Assembly (NCBI GenBank): GCA_015490455.1 | Contig: WFXU01000020.1 | Location: 1 to 45,815, forward strand | Length of the DNA stretch: 45,815 bases | Origin: Hyphomicrobiales bacterium | Lineage (GTDB): Bacteria > Pseudomonadota > Alphaproteobacteria > Rhizobiales > Devosiaceae | Direction: 5' to 3' | Shown here: piece after piece, positions 27,984-36,151 of the stretch | How the letters are laid out: each line of letters starts with the position of its first letter | How positions within the stretch are numbered: position 1 is the first letter of the stretch | The notes under the pieces: model-generated | Told to the model about the DNA's origin: nothing | The model's database searches: none | The model's input: only the letters and a program-made list of their open reading frames with translations | Position numbers and translations under genes: made by a program

Positions 27984-29315
27984 ATGAGCGATTTATTTGC
28001 AGATGAAAAAGAAGAAATATTGAGCAATAAGACGCATTGCCCGCTAGCAGAAAAATTACGCCCCAAATCGCTTGATGAGATTATAGGCCAGCCCCATTTA
28101 TTGGGAAAAAACGGAATTTTAAGGCGAATGGTTAAAGCAAAGCGTCTTAGTTCAATGATTTTTTGGGGGCCGCCCGGAACGGGCAAAACTACTATTGCCA
28201 GATTATTAGCCAAAGAAGTGGATTATGATTTACAGCAAATTTCTGCCATTTTTAGTGGAGTTGCAGAATTAAAAAAGAGCTTTGCTAAAGCTAAACAATC
28301 CTTACAGCAGGGAAGACAAACATTATTATTCATAGATGAAATTCACCGTTTTAATCGCGCCCAACAAGATAGTTTCTTGCCCTTTATGGAAGATGGAACA
28401 ATAATTTTGCTCGGTGCAACTACAGAAAATCCTTCTTTTGCATTAAATTCTGCCCTATTGAGCCGCGCGCAAATTGTTAATTTTAAGCCGCTATGCCTAG
28501 ATGATTTAGAAAAAATTCTTACCAGAGCCTGTCTGCAATATAAGCGTGATTTACCACTTAAAAAAAGAGCAAGGCAAATATTATTGCGATTTGCAGACGG
28601 GGATGGACGTATGCTTCTTAACTTAGTAGAAGAAATATTTTCTTCAACTAAGGATGGCGAGCAATTAGACGAAAAAGAATTACAACAAATATTACAAAGG
28701 CGCGCTCCCCTTTATGATAAGGGACAGGATGAACATTATAATCTTATTTCGGCATTACATAAATCTATTCGTGGTTCAGATGCTGATGCGGCTATTTATT
28801 ATTTTTCTCGTATGATAATGGGTGGTGAAGATCCCTTATTTTTAGCGCGCAGACTTATCCGTATGGCCAGTGAAGATATTGGCTTAGCAGATCCAAATGC
28901 CCTTTCTTTGGCGATTGCAGCAAGAGACGCTTATCAAATGTTAGGCTCGCCCGAAGGTGAACTAGCCCTTGCCCAGCTTGTTATTTATCTGGCTTTAGCG
29001 CCAAAATCTAACGCTGTCTATATGGCCTATAAAAATGCAACTAATTTTGCTAAGAAACATGGCTCTATCATGCCGCCAAAGATAATATTAAACGCTCCAA
29101 CAAAATTAATGAAAGAGCAGGGCTATGGCAAAAATTATATTTATGATCATGACACAGATTTAGGATTTTCGGCGCAAAATTATTTTCCCGATAATATAAA
29201 AAGGGAGCAATTTTATTTACCCGTTGAGCGCGGCTTTGAAAGAGAATTAAAAAAGCGACTTGATTATTTTTGCGCTCTGCGCTCAAAGAAAGAAAGGCAA
29301 GAAAAAGAGAAATAA
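27984..29315 (+). CDS. rarA: Replication-associated recombination protein RarA (MgsA), AAA+ ATPase
   Basis: Clamp-loader-like ATPase acting at stalled replication forks. 443 residues, normal length. CPLAEKLRPKSLDEIIGQPH start, Walker A FWGPPGTGKTTIARLL (about residues 54-69), Walker B LLFIDEIHRFN, sensor I LLGATTENPSF, and the C-terminal tetramerisation region with EDIGLADPNAL. The start codon falls ten bases after the terminator of rplQ, leaving almost no room for its own promoter. The next gene, crcB, follows two bases after its stop. Confidence 0.96.
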   Translation: MSDLFADEKEEILSNKTHCPLAEKLRPKSLDEIIGQPHLLGKNGILRRMVKAKRLSSMIFWGPPGTGKTTIARLLAKEVDYDLQQISAIFSGVAELKKSFAKAKQSLQQGRQTLLFIDEIHRFNRAQQDSFLPFMEDGTIILLGATTENPSFALNSALLSRAQIVNFKPLCLDDLEKILTRACLQYKRDLPLKKRARQILLRFADGDGRMLLNLVEEIFSSTKDGEQLDEKELQQILQRRAPLYDKGQDEHYNLISALHKSIRGSDADAAIYYFSRMIMGGEDPLFLARRLIRMASEDIGLADPNALSLAIAARDAYQMLGSPEGELALAQLVIYLALAPKSNAVYMAYKNATNFAKKHGSIMPPKIILNAPTKLMKEQGYGKNYIYDHDTDLGFSAQNYFPDNIKREQFYLPVERGFERELKKRLDYFCALRSKKERQEKEK

Positions 29316-29317
29316 TA

Positions 29318-29704
29318 ATGCAGGCATTTTTACTGGTTGGGGTAGGTGGCGCGCTTGGAGCAATGGGGCGCTATGGGCTGGGAATATTAGTGGGAAAATT
29401 ATGGCATCTAAATTTCCCGCTTGCCACTATTTTAGTAAATATTTTTGGTTCATTCTTAATGGGATTGCTAATTGGCATTCTTGCTCATTATACGCCAGAA
29501 TGGCAAGCACAAGCCCGACTTTTTATAGCGGTTGGTTTGCTTGGCGGATTTACAACTTTTTCTACCTTTTCCCTTGATGTTATTTACCTATTGGAAAGGG
29601 GAGAATTTTTTCTTGCCGCGCTTTATATTTTTATTTCGGTAATATTTTCTATCTTAGCGCTGTTTTTTGCTCTTTTGCTCGTGCGTATGGGCGTTTCATT
29701 ATGA
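29318..29704 (+). CDS. crcB: Fluoride channel CrcB/Fluc
   Basis: Exports fluoride through a dual-topology dimer in the inner membrane. 128 residues with four membrane segments. Family motifs: GGALGAMGRYGLG, TILVNIFGSFLMG with the conserved Asn, and GLLGGFTTFSTFS with the phenylalanine box. The frame opens earlier at 29270 inside rarA, but the ATG at 29318 starts at the first membrane helix. No fluoride riboswitch is seen, as the gene is embedded in the operon. Its stop overlaps the next start (ATGA). Confidence 0.95.
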   Translation: MQAFLLVGVGGALGAMGRYGLGILVGKLWHLNFPLATILVNIFGSFLMGLLIGILAHYTPEWQAQARLFIAVGLLGGFTTFSTFSLDVIYLLERGEFFLAALYIFISVIFSILALFFALLLVRMGVSL

Positions 29705-30705
29705 ATATGGTGACATATAAAATTATAAAAAAGGATGAAGAAAATATGCGCTTAGATCGCTGGTTTAAGCTATATTATCCGCAAATTTCCCATGCGCATT
29801 TACAAAAATTATTGCGAAAGGGTGAAGTGCGTCTTGATGGGGGACGTATAAAGGCAAATATTCGCCTTAAATCGGGGCAAAAAATACGTATTCCACCTCT
29901 TAATATTGAGAAAAATATAAAGAATATAAAATTTTCAAAAACTGATGCCGATTTTTTGCGCTCAATAGTGCTTTATGAAGATGATGATTTATATGTTTTT
30001 AACAAACCACCCGCTTTAGCGGTGCAGGGGGGAAGCGGCACAACTAACCATATTGATAAAATGCTAAAGAGTTTTCCTTGTAAAGAAGGTGAAAATTTGC
30101 GCCTTGTGCACCGTTTAGATAGAGATACTTCTGGTTGTTTAATAGTGGCTAAAACCCGCAAAACAGCCGCTCATTTCGGTAAAATTTTTCGCACCCGTTC
30201 CGTTAAAAAAATATATTGGGCTATAACAATAGGAGTGCCAAACCCGATGCAGGGAAAAATATCTTGTTTTTTAGCTAAGGAGGGGAATGCAAATGGAGAG
30301 CAAATGGTGGTAGTTAATAGGGGGCAAAGGGGAGCACAATATTCACAGACCTATTATTCAACAACCGATCATGCCGGACGTGAATATGCCTGGATAACAT
30401 TAAAACCGGTTACAGGACGCACACATCAGTTAAGGGTTCATATGATGCATCTTGGAGTGCCCATTTTAGATGATCCGCGCTATAATAGGCTTGATAATTA
30501 TAATTGGCAGCGCCCGCAGGAGCTAGGAAGGGGGTTGCATTTACATGCGCGTCGCTTAATTGTGCCTCTTTTGGGGGGGCGTATTTTAGATATCAGCGCT
30601 CCATTACCCGAGCATATGCAGAAAACTTTTAATCTGCTTGGCTTTGATGCCGATAGATATGATGTAAAGAACATAGATCCCGAAACGACTATTAATGGAA
30701 TATAA
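29701..30705 (+). CDS. rluC: 23S rRNA pseudouridine synthase, RluC type
   Basis: Isomerises uridines in 23S rRNA (955, 2504 and 2580 in E. coli). 334 residues. N-terminal S4 RNA-binding domain (MRLDRWFKLYYPQISHAHLQ, KGEVRLDGGRIKANIRLKSG) and the RluA-family catalytic segment LVHRLDRDTSGCLIVAKT with the nucleophilic Asp (about residue 140). RTHQLRVHMMHLGVPILDDP is also typical. RluC is preferred over RluD because of the arrangement next to crcB and the HAD gene and the S4 type, but exact site specificity is inferred. Confidence 0.9.
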   Translation: MNMVTYKIIKKDEENMRLDRWFKLYYPQISHAHLQKLLRKGEVRLDGGRIKANIRLKSGQKIRIPPLNIEKNIKNIKFSKTDADFLRSIVLYEDDDLYVFNKPPALAVQGGSGTTNHIDKMLKSFPCKEGENLRLVHRLDRDTSGCLIVAKTRKTAAHFGKIFRTRSVKKIYWAITIGVPNPMQGKISCFLAKEGNANGEQMVVVNRGQRGAQYSQTYYSTTDHAGREYAWITLKPVTGRTHQLRVHMMHLGVPILDDPRYNRLDNYNWQRPQELGRGLHLHARRLIVPLLGGRILDISAPLPEHMQKTFNLLGFDADRYDVKNIDPETTINGI

Positions 30706-31377
30706 ATGAGTGATATTAAACTGGTTATTTTTGATCTTGATGGAACCTTAATTGATACTGTTTCTCTTGTTGTTAATTCTCTAAGCGCGGCTTTTAATCA
30801 TTTTGGATATATTCCCCCTTCAGAAAAAGAGATAAGATCTATTTCGGGACTAAGAATAGATATAGCTCTTAGGCAGTTAGCGCCAAATTTGAGTAATGAG
30901 CAACTAAATTTGGTAGGTGAAAAATATAGGCAGAATTATTTACACTCTGCGCTTTCTGCTAACAGGGAACCTTTATTTGAAGGGGCATTGGAGCTCATAG
31001 ATGAACTTAGTAGGCGAGATAATTTTTTAATGGCTATCGCAACAGGCAAGCCAATGGCTGGCACAAAGAGAATATTAAAAGAGCACAATATTATAAATTA
31101 TTTTAGCTCATTACAAACGCCAGATAATAATAAATCAAAGCCAAATCCGCAAATGATATATAGTGCTATGGAAAAAGTTGGGGCAAAAAAAGAAAATAGC
31201 CTCATGATTGGTGATACAGTTCATGATATGCATTTAGCAAAAAATGCTAATGTAAAATCCATTGCTGTTGGCTGGGGTTATCACACAAAGGAAGAACTCA
31301 TAAAAGCTGGTGCGGATAGTTTTACAGATAGGTTTGATAATTTATTAAAGAAAATAGATGGGCTTATTTATGCGTGA
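30706..31377 (+). CDS. HAD-superfamily hydrolase, phosphoglycolate-phosphatase-like
   Basis: A phosphatase of 223 residues. HAD motifs in order: FDLDGTLIDT (nucleophile Asp and acid Asp), IATGKP (motif II Thr), the lysine in NKSKPNPQM, and IGDTVHDM (motif IV acids). A helical cap domain lies between motifs I and II. The substrate is not determined by sequence; phosphoglycolate or another small phosphoester is possible. It starts right behind the rluC stop codon and overlaps the ATP12 gene by eight bases, so it belongs to the same operon. Confidence 0.9.
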   Translation: MSDIKLVIFDLDGTLIDTVSLVVNSLSAAFNHFGYIPPSEKEIRSISGLRIDIALRQLAPNLSNEQLNLVGEKYRQNYLHSALSANREPLFEGALELIDELSRRDNFLMAIATGKPMAGTKRILKEHNIINYFSSLQTPDNNKSKPNPQMIYSAMEKVGAKKENSLMIGDTVHDMHLAKNANVKSIAVGWGYHTKEELIKAGADSFTDRFDNLLKKIDGLIYA

Positions 31378-32143
31378 ATTTTTAGACGAAGCACAAAAAC
31401 ATATAGAAGATGGGATTGCGCGCGTAAAAAAGGAACAAAGGCGTGTTTTGGCGAAGAGATTTTATAAAAATGTCAGTGTAAAAAATGTTAAAGCGGGATT
31501 TGCAATTTTTCTTGATGACAAAATGCTTAAAACGCAAAAAAAACGTGATTTAGTTCTAAAAAATGAAAAAATAGCAAAATTATTAGCCGCTGAGTGGGAA
31601 GAACAAAAAAAGGAAATAAATTTATTTTCAATGCCTATAAATAGGTTGGTTAATTTGGCGATAGATGGAGAAAAGGGGCTAAGAGATAGATTAAAAAATG
31701 AAATAATTAAATATGCTGCGTGCGATCTGTTGCTTTATCGTGCTCAATCTCCCAAAGAATTATTGCAGCAGCAGGAAGAAAAATGGGACATAATTTTAAC
31801 AAAATTGGCCAAAAAATTTAATATAAAATTTATTCCAACCATTGGCATTCTTCATCAAGAGCAACCCGCAAAAACGCTTAAACGACTTAGAGAAGCTATT
31901 AATAATTTAGATAGGCTTAATCTTATTGCCCTTATGTCAATAACAAATTTAAGCGGTTCAGCTCTTTTGGCAATAGCTATTTATTGTAAGTTAATTGATG
32001 AAAGGGAGGCGCTTATAGCGGCTAATATTGATGAGGATTATAATATTAAAATTTGGGGCATGGATGAAGAAGCGAGGATAAATCGCAAAAATAAAGAAAG
32101 GGATTTTTTTGCCAGCGCAAAATTGCTCAATCTGCTTAATTAG
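31370..32143 (+). CDS. ATP12-family F1-ATPase assembly chaperone
   Basis: The alphaproteobacterial and mitochondrial ATP12 protein binds the alpha subunit of F1 during ATP synthase assembly. 257 residues. Features: RFYKNVSVKN start, an FAIFLDDKMLKTQKKRDLVL strand, LAAEWEEQKKEINLFSMPIN, and the D-LLLYRAQSPKELLQQQEEKW motif typical of the family. I chose the ATG at 31370, which overlaps the HAD stop; a TTG at 31358 is a poorer choice. This protein is the strongest single hint of an alphaproteobacterium. Confidence 0.92.
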   Translation: MREFLDEAQKHIEDGIARVKKEQRRVLAKRFYKNVSVKNVKAGFAIFLDDKMLKTQKKRDLVLKNEKIAKLLAAEWEEQKKEINLFSMPINRLVNLAIDGEKGLRDRLKNEIIKYAACDLLLYRAQSPKELLQQQEEKWDIILTKLAKKFNIKFIPTIGILHQEQPAKTLKRLREAINNLDRLNLIALMSITNLSGSALLAIAIYCKLIDEREALIAANIDEDYNIKIWGMDEEARINRKNKERDFFASAKLLNLLN

Positions 32144-32160
32144 TCGTCCGTGAGGATTTA

Positions 32161-32195
32161 TCTTCAGAAGTCGGAAATCAGAAGGCAGAGGGCAG
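32161..32195 (+). repeat. Heptamer repeat array B (consensus AARTCRG)
   Basis: Five abutting 7-base units: TCTTCAG, AAGTCGG, AAATCAG, AAGGCAG, AGGGCAG. The array begins 17 bases after the ATP12 stop codon in the 212-base gap before the next gene. It has the same consensus as the arrays at 5501 and 45523. Confidence 0.7.
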
Positions 32196-32355
32196 AAATA
32201 TAGTAGTTTCAATTTACGTGAATGGAGTGGAAAAGTAACGCTAATTCTTCCATAGCCTTCGCTATTACATTCGCATTTATGTGTAGCTTTCTTGCAATTT
32301 TCATTATGGATATTTTTTTGATTCACTACTCTAAATAATCAAATAGAGAAAAATT

Positions 32356-32640
32356 ATGAAAAATAAAATCTTGATTTCAACTTTAATGCTGGGAGCATTT
32401 ACAATTCCCTCCTTTGCTCAGACCAATGTTGAGCCATATCCAGGACTAGAAGGACTTGATTGTGTGGCGCTGGTAGAAAAACTTGATGTCACCCTTGAGG
32501 AAGTGACCATCTCAGATGAGCTTAAACTGCTTATTTTAGAGCAACGCGAAAAGGGCGTGGAAGAAAAAAAGGCAGGTGATGAAGAAGCTTGTGTTACTTC
32601 CCTAAAGGCCGCATTCCAACTACTCGTGCCTAAAGAATAG
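32356..32640 (+). CDS. Small secreted protein with two cysteines, unknown function
   Basis: 94 residues. Residues 1-21 form a signal peptide (MKNKILISTLMLGAFTIPSF, then AQ cleavage). The mature 73-residue protein is acidic and helical, with Cys residues in GLDCVALVEKLD and EEACVTSLKAAF that could pair in the periplasm. AGAGAAAAATT precedes the ATG. It stands alone between the ATP12 operon and the convergent purine genes and is followed by a hairpin. I do not recognise a family. Confidence 0.7.
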   Translation: MKNKILISTLMLGAFTIPSFAQTNVEPYPGLEGLDCVALVEKLDVTLEEVTISDELKLLILEQREKGVEEKKAGDEEACVTSLKAAFQLLVPKE

Positions 32641-32650
32641 GTGTTGGAAA

Positions 32651-32678
32651 GCGGGGCGCATAGACCTATGCTCCCCGC
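32651..32678. terminator. Hairpin after the small secreted protein gene
   Basis: GCGGGG (32651-32656) pairs with CCCCGC (32673-32678), and GCATA (32658-32662) with TATGC (32667-32671), giving an 11-bp stem with one mismatch and a GACC loop. It starts 11 bases after the stop codon. No clear T run follows on the plus strand. The remaining bases up to allA at 32876 show nothing I can name. Confidence 0.55.
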
Positions 32679-32875
32679 GACGAATATTTATCATTTTCAG
32701 GATAAAAGATAATCTATTTTCCATATGGCGCTGGTGGATATAATTTTATCTCATAATGCTCATCATATTTTGTTCAAAATGCTGTGCCAGATATTTATCA
32801 GCGTGCATTATCCTTACCGCTTTTAATATATTAGCAATAGTTCCATATATCTAGCAGGGCGGTTTACCAGCCTTG

Positions 32876-33367
32876 TTACTCCTCTATCCAATATGCATCT
32901 TCAAAATCATAAAGTTCCAGATTTTTTTCTACCCCCTCCCTGTCTACAACCAGAAAATCTGTCTCTTTATCTAGCGCAACTAGCGCTCCATGCCAAATAT
33001 TGGGATAATAATTTACCCCCTGCCCTTCCTTAGCCAAAAATGCCTTTGGTTCACCCGCTTTGCCATTTTCATCATCGGCAACAATAACCAAAAAACGCGC
33101 CAAAGACATGGGCATAAAGGCCTGACTACCATAGGGGTGCCGCTCCATAAAATCCAACCTATATGGAAGGGAAAAAGGCTTAGAACGAAATATTGAAATA
33201 GCAATTCTGGCATTTGTGCCCAAAGCGCTTACTCTGGCCAAATCATGAAAACGCTTTGTTTTACCATTATTTATCAACATATAGTCTGTTTTTTCATCTG
33301 CCTCTATCACATCGCCATAGGGAGCAAATTCTTGTTTTGTTAAATTTTTTATTTTTATTTTTTTCAT
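32876..33367 (-). CDS. allA: Ureidoglycolate lyase
   Basis: Splits (S)-ureidoglycolate into glyoxylate and urea, the last step of ureide breakdown. 163 residues, full length, a small cupin-like beta fold. MERHPYGSQAFMPMSLARFL, FLAKEGQGVNYYPNIWHGAL with the conserved His, and FLVVDREG are typical AllA stretches. It lies 15 bases downstream of allE and ends the leftward puuE-uraD, allE, allA operon. Urea released here would need a urease or export; no urease gene is in the window. Confidence 0.93.
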   Translation of the reverse strand: MKKIKIKNLTKQEFAPYGDVIEADEKTDYMLINNGKTKRFHDLARVSALGTNARIAISIFRSKPFSLPYRLDFMERHPYGSQAFMPMSLARFLVIVADDENGKAGEPKAFLAKEGQGVNYYPNIWHGALVALDKETDFLVVDREGVEKNLELYDFEDAYWIEE

Positions 33368-33382
33368 TTTAATACCAATAAT

Positions 33383-34213
33383 TTATAATTCCAACTTTGG
33401 GTGACGATTTACGTCCTTATAAAGCAAATAGCGAAAATCCTCTTCACTCTTTGCAATACAGGCCTGCGGGCAAAAAGCGCGTAACCACATATAATCACCC
33501 GCCTCAATATCAATCCAATCATTATTAAGACGATATTTTGCCCTGCCCTGTAAGACATAAATACCATGCTCCATTATATGTGTTTCGGCAAAGGGAATGG
33601 AACCGCCTTTCTTAAAATTCACAATATTTACGTGACAATCATAGCGCAAATCGTCAATTTCCACAAAACGTGTCGTGCTCCACTTGCCCTCACTATTGGG
33701 CATTTCAATAGGCGTAATATATTGTTCATTAGTGACAAAAGATGGAGGAATTTCCAGTCCCCTGATTTTTTGATATTTTTTTCTTATCCAATGAAAAAAT
33801 GCTTTTTTCTGACTATTATTTTTAATGCTCCACTCACTATTTGGTGCAATATAGGCATATCCGCCCGGCTTCATTTTATGGACTTTCCCATTCAAATTTA
33901 ATTCTATCTCGCCCTTTGTTACAAATATTATGGCTTGGGCTTCTCTATCTGGCTCGGGATTATCAGAGCCGCCACCAGAATCAACTTCCATAATATATTG
34001 CGCGAAACTTTCAGCAAAGCCAGAAAGGGGACGCGCTAAAACCCAACCGCGACTTTTCTGCCAAAAGGGAAAATAAGAGGTCACAATATCGCTAAATGCG
34101 CTTTTTGGAATAAGCACATAGGCCTGGTTAAATATAGCCTTATCATCGGCTCTTCTATTCTGTGTTGGCAATCCGCCCTTAGGGGTATAATATTTGCAAC
34201 TATGATATTTCAT
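33383..34213 (-). CDS. allE: (S)-ureidoglycine aminohydrolase
   Basis: Releases ammonia from (S)-ureidoglycine to give (S)-ureidoglycolate. 276 residues forming two cupin domains. The C-terminal cupin carries the manganese ligands Glu210, His212 and His216 (FAETHIMEHG) and Gln250 (RAFCPQACI). The end YLLYKDVNRHPKLEL is characteristic. The start overlaps the stop codon of the puuE-uraD fusion (ATGA), so translation is coupled. Its substrate comes from allantoate through AllC-type hydrolases, for which no gene is seen here. Confidence 0.95.
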   Translation of the reverse strand: MKYHSCKYYTPKGGLPTQNRRADDKAIFNQAYVLIPKSAFSDIVTSYFPFWQKSRGWVLARPLSGFAESFAQYIMEVDSGGGSDNPEPDREAQAIIFVTKGEIELNLNGKVHKMKPGGYAYIAPNSEWSIKNNSQKKAFFHWIRKKYQKIRGLEIPPSFVTNEQYITPIEMPNSEGKWSTTRFVEIDDLRYDCHVNIVNFKKGGSIPFAETHIMEHGIYVLQGRAKYRLNNDWIDIEAGDYMWLRAFCPQACIAKSEEDFRYLLYKDVNRHPKLEL

Positions 34214-35628
34214 CTATTAAAAATCTCATTTATGCGCAATTGAGCAATGCGCTCTACCTGCCTTAGAGCAATATTAAATTCTTCCTCTTTAGAATTTTGC
34301 AAACGCCGCTCAAAATTTTCTAATATTTCCGCCCTTTTATAGTCCTTTACGGCGATAATAAAGGGAAAGCCAAATTTTCTCTTGTAATCTTCATTTAGCT
34401 TAGTAAATTTGGCTCTTTCTTCTTCGCTTAACATATCAAGCCCGGCGCTGGCCTGCTCTTTTTCGCTTTGTTTAGTTAGTTTTTTTGCCCTTGCTAATTT
34501 TCCTGCCAAATCCGGATGAGCGCGTAAAACCGCCATTTTTTCCTCTATGCTGGCGGCGCGAAACTGGCTTCTTAAAGCAAAAGCAAGCCCTTTTGGACTA
34601 TCATTTGCCGGGCCTAATTCGGCAGCAAATGCTCTTTCTGCTACCCACTCACTATGCTCATAGACCGAGCCAAAAAGCGCAAGAAAATCATCCCTTTCTA
34701 ATCTTGAAGGGATAATTGCCTGTTTAACAAAAGGGTGATGTTCAATCCAGTGATTGGCAATATCTATCCTTTTAGCAATCCAGACTTTGTCAAATTGCTT
34801 AATATAGGAAATAAATTTTTTAACCGCCATTGCCCTTCCTGGCCTTCCGGCAAGGCGGCAATGTAAACCAATAGACATAATTTTTGCCGCTCCCGCTTCT
34901 CCCTCAGCATAAAGAAGATCAAAACTATCCTTTAGATAAGTAAAAAATTGCTCCCCATTATTGAAACCATTATTTGTTGCAAAACGCATATCATTATTAT
35001 CAAGACTATAGGGAATAATTAATTGCGGTTGGCGCCAATGTTCGCGCCAATAGGGTAAATCATCATTATATGCATCGCTCAAATAAGTAAAACCACCTTC
35101 TTCAGTAGCCAAATCAAGACTATTGATAGTGCAGCGACCAAGATAAAATCCTGTTGGCCTTTTGCCGGTAGCAATTTCATGTTTTCTTATTGCTTCATGT
35201 AAATAATCACGTTCTTTCTCAGGGCTAAAATCCTTATATTCAATCCATTTCAGCCCGTGTGAAGCTATTTCCCAATCTGCTTCCAACATTGCTTCAACCT
35301 GCAAGGGAGAACGCATTAACGCGTCAGCTACTGCAAATATTGTAAGGGGGATTTTTTCTTCCAGAAAAATATCACGCAAGCGCCAAAAACCGCTTCTTGC
35401 GCCATATTCATAAATGCTCTCCATATTCCAATGGCGTTGATTTGGCCAAGTTTCAGCGCCAATTATTTCCGAAAGAAAATTCTCAGAGCCACTATCCCCA
35501 TGTAAAATATTATTTTCTCCCCCCTCTTCATAATTAAGGACAAATTGCACCGCAATATTTGCCCTATTTGGCCAATTAACCTTTGGGAATTTGCCAGCAT
35601 AGCCCGACATATCACGTGGATAGCGCAT
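34210..35628 (-). CDS. puuE-uraD: Fused allantoinase (PuuE) and OHCU decarboxylase (UraD)
   Basis: One 472-residue protein with two activities. Residues 1 to about 305 are a PuuE-type allantoinase of the polysaccharide-deacetylase fold (YPRDMSGYAGKFPKVNWPNR start, ASHGLKWIEYKDFSPEKERD, GFYLGRCTINS). Residues about 310-472 are UraD: RAHPDLAGKL with catalytic His371, SEKEQASAGLD with Glu391, and KFGFPFIIAVKDY. UraD decarboxylates OHCU to (S)-allantoin, and PuuE opens it to allantoate, so consecutive steps are joined. Such fusions are known in alphaproteobacteria. It is the first gene of the leftward operon, divergent from uraH. Confidence 0.95.
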   Translation of the reverse strand: MRYPRDMSGYAGKFPKVNWPNRANIAVQFVLNYEEGGENNILHGDSGSENFLSEIIGAETWPNQRHWNMESIYEYGARSGFWRLRDIFLEEKIPLTIFAVADALMRSPLQVEAMLEADWEIASHGLKWIEYKDFSPEKERDYLHEAIRKHEIATGKRPTGFYLGRCTINSLDLATEEGGFTYLSDAYNDDLPYWREHWRQPQLIIPYSLDNNDMRFATNNGFNNGEQFFTYLKDSFDLLYAEGEAGAAKIMSIGLHCRLAGRPGRAMAVKKFISYIKQFDKVWIAKRIDIANHWIEHHPFVKQAIIPSRLERDDFLALFGSVYEHSEWVAERAFAAELGPANDSPKGLAFALRSQFRAASIEEKMAVLRAHPDLAGKLARAKKLTKQSEKEQASAGLDMLSEEERAKFTKLNEDYKRKFGFPFIIAVKDYKRAEILENFERRLQNSKEEEFNIALRQVERIAQLRINEIFNR

Positions 35629-35716
35629 AGATCTCCCTTCCTCTTATCCTAATATGCGTATAAATTCTACCAGTTGCAATATAACAGAGCATATCAGAAA
35701 TAATTTAACTTAAAAA

Positions 35717-35732
35717 TAGACCAAACGGTAAA
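35717..35732. promoter_or_regulatory. Possible operator in the puuE-uraH divergent region
   Basis: TAGACCAAACGGTAAA contains ACC-N4-GGT with imperfectly symmetric flanks, a form used by TetR-type regulators of base catabolism. It lies 57 bases before the chosen uraH start, in the 160-base divergent region, where one regulator could control both operons. This is motif reading only; no regulator gene is adjacent. Confidence 0.2.
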
Positions 35733-35788
35733 AATTTACTAATATTACCCGCAAAAGATAATTAATGGCTCAAAATTATGGGAAGAAA

Positions 35789-36148
35789 ATGACTAATAAG
35801 GGATATTTAACAACCCATATTCTTGATATGGCAAGGGGGGTTCCGGCTTCTTTAGTAAAAATTGAATTATATTCAATTGAAAGGGAGAGAAAATTATTGG
35901 CTAGTGCTATTACCAATGAAGATGGGCGTTGTAATAAACCGCTTTTGGAAGGGAATAATTTTAAGGCGGGTGCTTATGAATTATTATTTTATGCGGGGAA
36001 ATATTTTCGGGAGAAAAATATTGAACAAAAAAATGGACAATTTTTAGAAATTATCCCGGTGCACTTTATTATAGTTGATGAAAATGCCCATTATCACGTT
36101 CCCTTACTGCTTTCACCCTATGGCTATTCAACCTATCGGGGCAGTTAA
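35789..36148 (+). CDS. uraH: 5-hydroxyisourate hydrolase
   Basis: Transthyretin-like enzyme that hydrolyses 5-hydroxyisourate, the unstable urate oxidase product, to OHCU. 119 residues. LTTHILDMARGVPASLVKIE has the catalytic-site His, NEDGR has the Arg region, and the C-terminus ends in SPYGYSTYRGS, the hallmark YRGS tetrapeptide. The frame opens at 35765, but GGGAAG directly before the ATG at 35789 and the family start favour the latter. xdhA begins three bases after the stop codon. The substrate-producing urate oxidase is not in the window. Confidence 0.94.
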   Translation: MTNKGYLTTHILDMARGVPASLVKIELYSIERERKLLASAITNEDGRCNKPLLEGNNFKAGAYELLFYAGKYFREKNIEQKNGQFLEIIPVHFIIVDENAHYHVPLLLSPYGYSTYRGS

Positions 36149-36151
36149 TTA

